Source: Candidatus Sigynarchaeota archaeon
GTDB lineage: Archaea; Asgardarchaeota; Lokiarchaeia; Sigynarchaeales; Sigynarchaeaceae
Direction: 5' to 3'
Length of the DNA: 23,302 bases
Assembly: GCA_030587525.1 (NCBI GenBank)
Contig: JAUQYW010000683.1
Location: 1-23,302, forward strand
Shown here: positions 1 through 6,816 of the stretch, piece after piece
Position numbering within the stretch: position 1 is the stretch's first letter
Layout of the letters: each line of letters opens with the position of its first letter
Program-made: the position numbers and the translations under genes
Notes under the pieces: model-generated
Databases searched by the model: none
Told to the model about the DNA's origin: nothing
The model's input: the letters and a program-made list of their open reading frames with translations, nothing else

Positions 1-1
1 C

Positions 2-166
2 GTGGCATTAATTGCCTGGGCCGCTATTGCGCTCTTCGAGCAAGCAAAAATGGGCTACAACACGCAAAATAAACCCTGGCCACCATACAGTTTTTATTGG
101 ACATTCGTGGCTATCGGGGCAGGACTCGTCGGCCTTGGAATCCAAGCTATATTATTCGGATTGTGA
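2..166 (+). CDS. C-terminal fragment of a membrane protein (5' end outside window)
   Basis: An open frame enters from the left edge and ends at TGA 164-166, giving 54 residues. It contains two hydrophobic stretches (VALIAWAAIALF near the start and FVAIGAGLVGLGIQAILFGL just before the stop) separated by a polar, proline-rich loop (NKPWPPYS), as expected for the last two helices of a polytopic membrane protein. The family cannot be told from this piece. The radical SAM gene starts 42 bases further on the same strand, so the two are probably co-transcribed. The frame is too short and too truncated to exclude chance completely, but its hydrophobic pattern and the tight spacing support a real gene. 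Confidence 0.6.
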   Translation: MALIAWAAIALFEQAKMGYNTQNKPWPPYSFYWTFVAIGAGLVGLGIQAILFGL

Positions 167-208
167 GATACAGATTTCAGAATTGCCCGTGAAGGAGAAC
201 AGGAGAAC

Positions 209-1297
209 TTGGACACGCAGAACACGCCAATGGAACACGGGGGAATGGCGGCTGACGATGAGCTGCAGCGTCAATATTTCGATGCGGGAAAAGTGTACCG
301 GTTACAAATTGAGTCGACCATGAGCTGTTCCCAGCTCTGTGATTATTGCTATGCCGAGAGCAAGCCGGATAGCCCGCATGGCATGACGTCCGATAAAGTT
401 CGTGAAGTCCTTGCGTCTGCAGCGATATTGAATGTGAAGGTCATTGATTGGCTCGGAGGCGATCCGCTCGCCCGGCCGGACTGGGACACCTTATGCAAGC
501 ACGCCATCAAGCTCGGTATGATAAATAACATTTGGACCAGCGGCATCCCGCTTGAAAATCCCACCATCGCGAAAAAGGCGGTGAACCTCACGAGAGGCGG
601 TTTTCTCTCGGTGCACTTGGACTCGATCGACACGGCCGCGTATGCACGCGTGCATGGCGACCGGGGCGTGCATGCTGATGTCAAGAATATCGACCGGATC
701 TTACGCGGGGTACGGAACGCTTTGGCTGCGGGCAAGGAACCGGGAGCAATGGTAAATTGCATCACCTTCACGAAGGATCTCGTGGAGGGTGAGGGGAATG
801 CGAGGGCGACCATGCAATATTTTCACGAGACTTTCGGTATCAAAACCTGCCTCACACTTTATAAGCCTGCCGCCCGCAATATCAAGGGACCCGTGACGGA
901 TTGGCAACCGACAACAGAACAAATGAAAGAAACTTACAAGTTCCGGGATACTCTTTTCCCGAACGACCCCTCTTTTGGTGCCATGGATGTGACCAAGTTT
1001 TACTGCGGCTCCAAGGTGTGCGTGAAGTCGGACGGGTGGCTTGTCCCGTGCTCGGTCATCCGGACCACGGAATTTGGAAACGTGAACGATGCAAGATTGG
1101 AGGTTCTAGTCGACCAGCACCGCCGGCGATTGATGTTCATAGACTTCCGGAATCAGGCCACGATGCCTATGAAATGCGGCGACTGCGTCAACAACACCGT
1201 ATGCTTCGGATGCCGGAGCAACGCTTTTTATTATAGCGGTGACGTATGTGCGGCAGATCCGATGTGCCAAGCATACTGTAAAAAAGATCAAATATAA
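209..1297 (+). CDS. Radical SAM protein with SPASM-type C-terminal cysteine domain
   Basis: The protein has 362 residues. The radical SAM signature CxxxCxYC is at C40, C44 and C47 (CSQLCDYC), which would bind the 4Fe-4S cluster that cleaves S-adenosylmethionine. A GGDPL motif near residue 83 matches the SAM-binding GGEP position. The last third carries the cysteine pattern of SPASM domains: three cysteines around residues 266-281 (FYC, KVC, PCS), then CGDC, CFGC and three further cysteines before the end, enough for auxiliary clusters. SPASM enzymes modify peptides or proteins (PqqE, anSME, AlbA types) or small molecules, and no precursor peptide gene is visible here. The start is TTG at 209 with AGGAG at 201-205; an ATG at 230 is possible but has no such site. 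The methyltransferase gene follows after 41 bases. The family call is secure; the substrate is unknown. Confidence 0.9.
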   Translation: MDTQNTPMEHGGMAADDELQRQYFDAGKVYRLQIESTMSCSQLCDYCYAESKPDSPHGMTSDKVREVLASAAILNVKVIDWLGGDPLARPDWDTLCKHAIKLGMINNIWTSGIPLENPTIAKKAVNLTRGGFLSVHLDSIDTAAYARVHGDRGVHADVKNIDRILRGVRNALAAGKEPGAMVNCITFTKDLVEGEGNARATMQYFHETFGIKTCLTLYKPAARNIKGPVTDWQPTTEQMKETYKFRDTLFPNDPSFGAMDVTKFYCGSKVCVKSDGWLVPCSVIRTTEFGNVNDARLEVLVDQHRRRLMFIDFRNQATMPMKCGDCVNNTVCFGCRSNAFYYSGDVCAADPMCQAYCKKDQI

Positions 1298-1338
1298 CGA
1301 ACCTGTTTCTGACGAATGACGAAATGGTGATTTGAACC

Positions 1339-2145
1339 GTGGTTAAGCATGAAACATACAATTTTTCGGTCAACGACGTGAGCGCCGTGTATGCAGGTCC
1401 AGGTGGCAAGTTGTGGGAATTACTCATGGGCGAGCACATTCACGTCGGCGGAGTGGAACAAACTGACGTGCTCGCGAGGAAAGTGGGACTTGACAACCGC
1501 AAGAACTTGTCGATCCTTGATATCTGTTCCGCCCTTGGCGGTCCGGCGCGCCACCTTGCCGAGCATTACGATGCTAACGTTGTCGGGCTCGACATTACGC
1601 CGGAAATGATCGCTGAAGCCAAGAAGCGTACCGAAGGGAAGTCTTACGAGAAGAAGATCGAGTATCGACTAGGCTCCGCGCTCGATATCCCAGCTCACGA
1701 CGCAAGCTTCGATATTATATGGGGACAAGATGCATGGTGTTATATACGAGACAAGAAACGTCTTATCGAAGAATGCTGGCGCGTGTTGAAGCCTGGTGGC
1801 ACGCTTGCCTTCACGGATTGGATCTGGGGAACGAAATCCGTGCCCAAGGCAGAATCCGATTACCTCATGACGTTCATGGTCTTCCCGAACATGGAGACGT
1901 TTGATGGATACACGACACTAATCGAGACCAAGGGCTTCCGGCTCACCGAGACGGTGTATCTAGGCAAGGTTTTTGCCGTACACGTAGATCAATATGTTAA
2001 GAAGCTGCAAGCCTCGAAAAAAGCGATCGTCGATGGCTTCGGAGCCAATGCATACACGGACGCCGAGAAGGGCTTGCTTGCTTGGCAAAAAGCAGCCCAC
2101 GAGGATAAAGTCGGCCTTGGCTTGTGGATCGCAAGGAAACCGTGA
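1339..2145 (+). CDS. Class I SAM-dependent methyltransferase, sarcosine/dimethylglycine-type-like
   Basis: This is a 268-residue Rossmann-fold methyltransferase. Motif I is at about residues 59-70 (ILDICSALGGPA), the acidic ribose-binding residue lies in VVGLDITPEM (about 81-90), and the post-motif segments are FDIIWGQDAW and VLKPGGTLAFTDW. The GGPARHLA and GQDA elements resemble sarcosine/dimethylglycine N-methyltransferases and phosphoethanolamine methyltransferases, which act on small amines, but the substrate cannot be assigned. One oddity is that motif I reads DICSALGG where most relatives have a second glycine (DIGSGxGG). The start is GTG at 1339 with GGTGA at 1326-1330. It lies 41 bases after the radical SAM gene on the same strand, so both SAM enzymes probably serve one pathway. 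It ends 33 bases from the stop of the convergent GTPase-like gene. Confidence 0.88.
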   Translation: MVKHETYNFSVNDVSAVYAGPGGKLWELLMGEHIHVGGVEQTDVLARKVGLDNRKNLSILDICSALGGPARHLAEHYDANVVGLDITPEMIAEAKKRTEGKSYEKKIEYRLGSALDIPAHDASFDIIWGQDAWCYIRDKKRLIEECWRVLKPGGTLAFTDWIWGTKSVPKAESDYLMTFMVFPNMETFDGYTTLIETKGFRLTETVYLGKVFAVHVDQYVKKLQASKKAIVDGFGANAYTDAEKGLLAWQKAAHEDKVGLGLWIARKP

Positions 2146-2178
2146 GCCCTTTCAGCAATTAACAGCACTGTTCCATTC

Positions 2179-2814
2179 TCAATTCTTCTTTCCCACGTTC
2201 TCGGCAAATAAATAGACCGCTTTCTGAAAAACCTTCTCGGCGGTATCGAAAAACTGAGCCTTGTTTGTCAAATCGATCTCGAAGTAGGGCGGGTTGTTGT
2301 GCTGTTCCCGCCACGCCTCGACAAGCTTCGTGGTCTTCGCGGGCTTTGTCGACAACGTTGGATCATACACGGAGCCGATGAGTAGCTCGGGTGGCATTTT
2401 TTCATACATTCCATGCACTTCATCGATGAACGGGTCCAGGTATTGCAAGGTTTTTCCCGTGATATCCGAAACGTCGAAAGTGTAGATGAACGCGTCCGCG
2501 TGCATGAACATGGCTTTGCGCATGTACTCGAACTGGGGATCTAGGGACAAGATCCACGCTGCAACGATTACTGTGATCCCCGCGTGGGAAATCTCGCGTT
2601 CATAGATCACGACGGGCTGCAAATCCGGCAAGTCGGCATCGGTCCTTCCCCACGCCCTGCCTAAAGGTCCTTGACCCGTGTGCCTTGATCCGAAAACAAC
2701 GACTTTGATTTTTCTTCGTTGTTCTTCCTTTACACTTTCGAGGCTCGATGCAAGATTTGAGCCGGGACACTCGCGTGGGTGAGTTATTTCTTTTTTTTTG
2801 CCCATGACATGCAT
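2179..2814 (-). CDS. Ras/Rab-fold pseudo-GTPase
   Basis: The protein has 211 residues from ATG 2814; ATG 2805 (MGKKK) and ATG 2856 are alternatives in the same frame and no ribosome binding site decides. The small-GTPase fold is recognisable: strand 1 and P-loop position VVVFGSRHTGQG (about 39-49), a strand/helix block W87-D117 that aligns without gaps to the Rab segment from WDTAGQE to YDVTD, and a G4 position LLIGSVYDP. Every nucleotide motif is altered. In G1, the lysine of GxxxxGK[ST] is Q48 and the Ser/Thr is G49. In G3, DTAGQ is replaced by ILSLD. In G4, NKxD is SVYD. It is therefore unlikely to hydrolyse GTP and may act as a binding scaffold. Small GTPases are greatly expanded in Asgard archaea, which supports the lineage. 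A T-rich box near 2833-2842 lies about 23 bases before this start. Confidence 0.82.
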   Translation of the reverse strand: MHVMGKKKEITHPRECPGSNLASSLESVKEEQRRKIKVVVFGSRHTGQGPLGRAWGRTDADLPDLQPVVIYEREISHAGITVIVAAWILSLDPQFEYMRKAMFMHADAFIYTFDVSDITGKTLQYLDPFIDEVHGMYEKMPPELLIGSVYDPTLSTKPAKTTKLVEAWREQHNNPPYFEIDLTNKAQFFDTAEKVFQKAVYLFAENVGKKN

Positions 2815-2990
2815 TGAATCCCTTTTTCGAGTTAAAAACCTATTCGATCGCGCCATCCACCAGCGATATCAAACTGCGACAATTATGTCCACTAATCTCC
2901 AAATGATTAACCTTGATGGTCTTGATTTCACGTTATTTGCCCATTAATATTCCCGATTATCCTTCAAAGGGGAAAATATTTACGTGTTTG

Positions 2991-2998
2991 TTTAAAAA
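2991..2998 (+). promoter_or_regulatory. Candidate TATA box for the ZIP transporter operon
   Basis: TTTAAAAA lies about 25 bases upstream of 3020, so transcription would start inside the tandem operator copies. An alternative box is AAAATATT at 2973-2980, preceded by the purine-rich AAAGGGG, a good BRE-like element, which would place the start near 3004. Either choice puts the operators over the initiation site. Confidence 0.4.
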
Positions 2999-3006
2999 CA
3001 TAGTCT

Positions 3007-3046
3007 GTTAGCCTCACCTAACACCACGGTATTAGCTTCACCTAAC
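3007..3046. promoter_or_regulatory. Tandem metal-regulator-like operators (DtxR/MntR type)
   Basis: Two copies of an imperfect inverted repeat lie 24 bases apart: GTTAGCCTCACCTAAC at 3007-3022 and ATTAGCTTCACCTAAC at 3031-3046. Read on the other strand the first is TTAGGTGAGGCTAAC, one mismatch from the first 15 bases of the DtxR/IdeR consensus as I recall it (TTAGGTTAGGCTAAC...). The copies end 24 bases before the first ZIP start codon and overlap the expected transcription start, the right place for a metal-dependent repressor. The regulator itself is not in the window. Confidence 0.55.
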
Positions 3047-3069
3047 GATGGTAGGAAAGTGATTTGAAC

Positions 3070-3867
3070 ATGGAAATCGGGTTTGCCTTGCTCTTTTCAC
3101 TCATTGGGGGTCTCTCTACCGGCATCGGTAGCATCATCGCGTATTTTATTCAAAAACCAAAATTGTCTTATCTCTCCTTTTCGCTCGGTTTATCCGCAGG
3201 CGTCATGACTTACATCGCTTTTATGGAACTGCTTCCTCATAGCGTGTCTGTTCTTGGTGAAGGACTAGCAATCATTTGGTTTTTTTTTGGAATGCTTGTT
3301 GTCGGATTTTTGGATTATCTATTTCCCGACATCTTCATACCGCGCAAGAATGGTAACTCGGAAAACGCGTGTGAGGGTAACCCAAAAGAGATCGAACCGG
3401 TACTTGATAGAACGGGTGGAAAGCTAGCGAAGATCGGGACCATGGTCACCCTGGGCTTGATAATCCATCAGCTTCCTGAAGGAATGATTGCATTTTCTGG
3501 AACCCTCTTTGACGTGAACATGGGAATCTTGATCATGGTTGCAATTATCTTCCACAACGTTCCCGAAGGTATCAGCGTTTCTTTACCGGTTTTATTTGTA
3601 ACCTGCAATAAAAAAAAGGCATTCTGGTATTCTTTTCTATCAGGCTTAGCTGAACCCGCAGGCGCCGTTATTGCCTTTGTCTTTCTTTTCCCGTTTTTGT
3701 CCGGAAACGTGATTGCTGCTCTCTTGGCCTTCTTTGGAGGTGTTATGATTTACTTGTCGCTTGATACAATTCTTCCTACTGCTCGCAGATATGGCCATGG
3801 TCATATCGTGATCATCGGTGTCGTCGTGGGCATGCTTATCATGTCAATATCGCTCGCTTTTCAATGA
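3070..3867 (+). CDS. ZIP-family (ZupT-type) metal transporter, first copy
   Basis: This 265-residue protein would import divalent metal (Zn, Fe or Mn) across the cytoplasmic membrane. It has about eight hydrophobic helices. Helix 4 carries HQLPEG (H133, Q134, E137) and helix 5 HNVPEG (H162, N163, E166), followed by SGLAEPAGA in helix 6; these match the binuclear metal centre of ZupT. The helix-4 asparagine of HNxPE, a ligand of the second metal site, is glutamine here, so selectivity or rate may differ from standard ZupT. The variable loop after helix 3 (about 92-118) has no histidine, unlike the second copy. The start is ATG 3070 behind GTGAT at 3059-3063; an in-frame TTG at 3064 is less likely. 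The paralogous gene follows after 22 bases. Confidence 0.92.
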   Translation: MEIGFALLFSLIGGLSTGIGSIIAYFIQKPKLSYLSFSLGLSAGVMTYIAFMELLPHSVSVLGEGLAIIWFFFGMLVVGFLDYLFPDIFIPRKNGNSENACEGNPKEIEPVLDRTGGKLAKIGTMVTLGLIIHQLPEGMIAFSGTLFDVNMGILIMVAIIFHNVPEGISVSLPVLFVTCNKKKAFWYSFLSGLAEPAGAVIAFVFLFPFLSGNVIAALLAFFGGVMIYLSLDTILPTARRYGHGHIVIIGVVVGMLIMSISLAFQ

Positions 3868-3889
3868 TCGAAAAGAAAATGGTGAGAAC

Positions 3890-4738
3890 ATGAACGTTTG
3901 GATTGCCTTGTTGATGTCCTTGATTTCAGGTCTCTCTACTGGCATCGGAGCCCTTATAGCTTACATCATCAAGAAGCCGAAGCTTGTATACCTGTCATTT
4001 TCGCTTGGATTTTCCGCGGGTGTGATGGTATATGTTTCGTTTTTTGAATTACTATCTAGCAGCATTGCAATCCTAGGAAAAGGTATTCCACTCGTATTGT
4101 TTTTCCTTGGTATGCTCATTCTCGGCATTATTGATTATTGCATTCCAGAGGTTTTCATCCCTCATAATGGAAACAAGTCGAACAATCACGGACACGAAGG
4201 CAAGGGCGAAAATATCCCGAGAAAAATTCTTGGTTGGCGAGAGGGCCATAAATTTCAACAGCACGAAGCTGCCCCCGTCACAGAGAATGGCAAGCTTTTT
4301 AAAACGGGGCTGATCACTGCAATCGGGTTGGCGATCCATAATTTTCCCGAGGGTATGACCACGTTCAGCACGACGTTGTTCAACATCAACCTCGGCATCG
4401 TCATTATGATCGCGATTTTTATTCACAATATTCCCGAAGGAATCTCGGTTTCGGTCCCGATTTTTTATGCTACCCATGATAGAAAAAAAGCATTCAAATA
4501 TTCGTTCTTGTCGGGATTCGCGGAACCTCTGGGAGCGCTCATCACGATGTTGATGTTACTCCCCTTCTTGACTAGCGAAATGATTGCAGGATTGCTTGCG
4601 CTCGTGGCTGGTATTATGATTTACATCTCGCTCGACGACATCTTACCCACGGCGCACCGCTACGGGAACGGACACATCGTGATCATTGGCACCATCTTAG
4701 GGATGTTCGTCATGGCTGTAAGCTTGATGCTTTTATGA
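3890..4738 (+). CDS. ZIP-family (ZupT-type) metal transporter, second copy
   Basis: This 282-residue protein is clearly paralogous to the preceding gene: both share LSTGIG, YLSFSLG, NxGI, SGxAEPxGA, GHIVIIG and other blocks throughout. It keeps both canonical metal motifs, HNFPEG (H150, N151, E154) and HNIPEG (H179, N180, E183). Its cytosolic loop (about 92-126) contains several histidines (PHNG, NNHGHEG, REGHKFQQHE), a common metal-sensing or metal-delivery feature of ZIP proteins that the first copy lacks. The start is ATG 3890 behind GGTGA at 3881-3885; the frame is open further upstream only because it overlaps the first gene. The two copies probably form a bicistronic metal-uptake operon. 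It ends 17 bases from the convergent zinc-ribbon/WD40 gene. Confidence 0.93.
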   Translation: MNVWIALLMSLISGLSTGIGALIAYIIKKPKLVYLSFSLGFSAGVMVYVSFFELLSSSIAILGKGIPLVLFFLGMLILGIIDYCIPEVFIPHNGNKSNNHGHEGKGENIPRKILGWREGHKFQQHEAAPVTENGKLFKTGLITAIGLAIHNFPEGMTTFSTTLFNINLGIVIMIAIFIHNIPEGISVSVPIFYATHDRKKAFKYSFLSGFAEPLGALITMLMLLPFLTSEMIAGLLALVAGIMIYISLDDILPTAHRYGNGHIVIIGTILGMFVMAVSLMLL

Positions 4739-4755
4739 ATCTTGAATCTTTTTGA

Positions 4756-6801
4756 TCATGCCTTTGGTTTATTCAAGCATTTGCTCAGTTGGATGTATGC
4801 GTCCAGTGGATGGTAAATGTAATGCTTGTCGATCGACGTGCTGATCAACGCCGTGCCATCCGCCGATATAGCGAGGGCATTCACGGAGTTCCGGTGCTCT
4901 TTCAGCGTCGCGATGAACGTTCCTGCCTGGATGTCCCAGAGCTTCACCGTCCTGTCCTTGGAGCCACTCACGAGGAATCTCCCGTCCGGCGTCGTGACCA
5001 AGGCCGTGATCCCGCCCGCGTGTCCCTCGATCGTGTGCACGAGGTTGCCTGTGGTCGGGTCCCAGATCTTGATTTTCTTGTCCTCCGAACCGCTGGCGAT
5101 GAATTTACCATCGACAGTGGCTGTGAGGGAGATGACGGCTTTTTCATGGCCCGCGAACGTGCGTAAAAGAGTGCCGTTGCTTATGTCCCACAACTTTATT
5201 GTCTTGTCTTGCGACCCGCTTGCGACGAACTTGTTCCCGGGGTCGAAACACACGGCATCGATCGGCCCGGCGTGCCCTTTCGCCGACCAGGTCAAGGTGC
5301 CCGCGGTTGCATCCCACAATTCCTCGGCCCCGTCGTACCCTCCAAGGAGTACCTTCGTGGCATTCCGATCTATGCTGATGGAGCGAATGGCCGATTGAGT
5401 ACATTCAAAAGTCTGCAACACGCTAAGTTTTTCGGGGGAATAGAGGTTGACTCGTGAGTATTTCCATGCGGCACCCCGCATGCAGAAGACCACGCTTTTC
5501 GGGCGCAGGCAGATAGCGATGCCCGGCTTGGAAACGCTCCAGCAATGGTTCTTAGTAGAATATATGCTATCATAAGCCCAAAAGGTGTGGTAATCGGTTC
5601 CAATTATAAAACTAACGTTCTTGTCACCTTGAAAATCGATCGAGAGGATGCGGTCAAAATATTTTCTGTATTCTGTCCCGTGTTTGATGATCTTCTCGAG
5701 CGAAAGCGGGTCATCGGGCAGGATGACCTTGCCCTTCCATATCTCGGGATCCAGGTCGCTGCTGCAATAGGTACATTTTGTCTTGATGACCCGTTTTTCA
5801 GAATCCCATATATTATACCTGGAATTGAGCAAGTTACCACAAGTCGTGCAGAATATTCGAGATTTTTCTATTTCGTCGAGAATACTCGCGAACTCTTTAT
5901 CCAGCGCTTTCAACCGAGCACTCTCTGTTTTCTTGGATTTCTTCTTGGACGGTTCTTGTGCCGGGTGCTCGTTTGCTTCGGCTCCTTGATCCATGCTTGC
6001 TTGCCAAGGCTTGCTCGGTTCTTGTACCGGTATCGGCATTTCTGTTAGCTTGATTTCGGCGTTCATTGCTCCAGTATCTGGTGTTGCCGTCGGGCGCTGC
6101 ATATCGAGCAGTTCCAGCTCGTGTTCTGCAAAATCACATAGTTCGCCGTTGTCTATCTTCACAGTAATCGTCCTGGAAGGATGATCGTGATCTTCGGGCT
6201 TGCCAATTTCATTAATTTTGACAATCACCCCATTGTGTCCTTTACAATCTTCTTCACAATGATATTTGCAGCTATTATTTACTATCTTGACACCCGCATT
6301 AATCTTCATTTTCACCTGCCCCTCCTTGGATCGATTGTCGATAATCCCTTCTTGTATCACCGGCGCCGGCTTGGTGTTGGCTCTGGCCGGTTTGCTTGTA
6401 CTCGAAACAGGTGCCGGTTTGACTTGGTTTGCTGGTTTTGCCGGTTTCGAGGCCTTGCCACTGGACTTTTCAGGACTAGGTGAGTTTTTATTCATTGCCG
6501 AGCCGATATCAAGCTGCTCCCCGCAAAACACGCAAAATTGAGCGTACGGATTGCTGGATAGATCTTTCCCACACCGGGGGCATACATTGACCCGTGCCGG
6601 CGTGGAAGGCGCAGCTAGTCCAGCGGCCGTGCTGATGGCATCCGCTGCACGATCCGCGAGTTGTTCCAGCGGGGATGGCGCTCCTGGAAGAGCGTTGAAC
6701 GTGCCGCAAAGGGGACATGTTTGCTGTTGGGCATCTAGCTCGGCCATGCAGTTTTTACAGCGTCTCGCTGGAGTTTGAGTCACGGTTTTCTTTTTTCCCA
6801 T
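4756..6801 (-). CDS. Zinc-ribbon/WD40 beta-propeller protein
   Basis: This is a 681-residue soluble multidomain protein of unknown function. Two zinc ribbons open it (C15-C18/C29-C32 and C74-C77/C90-C93), followed by a Pro/Lys/Ser-rich linker (about 101-160). A small Cys/His domain at about 163-234 has C178, H181, C182, C186 and H189. A second charged linker follows, then a third ribbon (C318-C321/C343-C346). From about 385 to 664 lies a propeller; four clear WD40 blades begin at GH509, GH551, GH593 and EH635, with SGSxD(K/R)xxKLWD signatures, and a fifth is around 470-497. Weaker repeats before them would complete seven blades. There is no signal peptide or membrane segment. The start is ATG 6801 with GGTGG at 6808-6812; the gene lies 15 bases after the giant membrane-protein gene, so the two are co-transcribed. 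The propeller probably docks partners, possibly at the membrane. Confidence 0.88.
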   Translation of the reverse strand: MGKKKTVTQTPARRCKNCMAELDAQQQTCPLCGTFNALPGAPSPLEQLADRAADAISTAAGLAAPSTPARVNVCPRCGKDLSSNPYAQFCVFCGEQLDIGSAMNKNSPSPEKSSGKASKPAKPANQVKPAPVSSTSKPARANTKPAPVIQEGIIDNRSKEGQVKMKINAGVKIVNNSCKYHCEEDCKGHNGVIVKINEIGKPEDHDHPSRTITVKIDNGELCDFAEHELELLDMQRPTATPDTGAMNAEIKLTEMPIPVQEPSKPWQASMDQGAEANEHPAQEPSKKKSKKTESARLKALDKEFASILDEIEKSRIFCTTCGNLLNSRYNIWDSEKRVIKTKCTYCSSDLDPEIWKGKVILPDDPLSLEKIIKHGTEYRKYFDRILSIDFQGDKNVSFIIGTDYHTFWAYDSIYSTKNHCWSVSKPGIAICLRPKSVVFCMRGAAWKYSRVNLYSPEKLSVLQTFECTQSAIRSISIDRNATKVLLGGYDGAEELWDATAGTLTWSAKGHAGPIDAVCFDPGNKFVASGSQDKTIKLWDISNGTLLRTFAGHEKAVISLTATVDGKFIASGSEDKKIKIWDPTTGNLVHTIEGHAGGITALVTTPDGRFLVSGSKDRTVKLWDIQAGTFIATLKEHRNSVNALAISADGTALISTSIDKHYIYHPLDAYIQLSKCLNKPKA

Positions 6802-6816
6802 GTTTTTCCACCACGA

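Noticed and set aside
3818..3889. Upstream extension of the second ZIP gene overlapping the first
   Set aside because: The encoded residues do not match the ZIP N-terminus, while ATG 3890 has GGTGA and aligns with the paralogue's start.
4789..5398. Plus-strand open frames over the WD40 region
   Set aside because: They are antisense to the repeated SGSxD/KLWD blades; the recurring blade sequence keeps these frames open.
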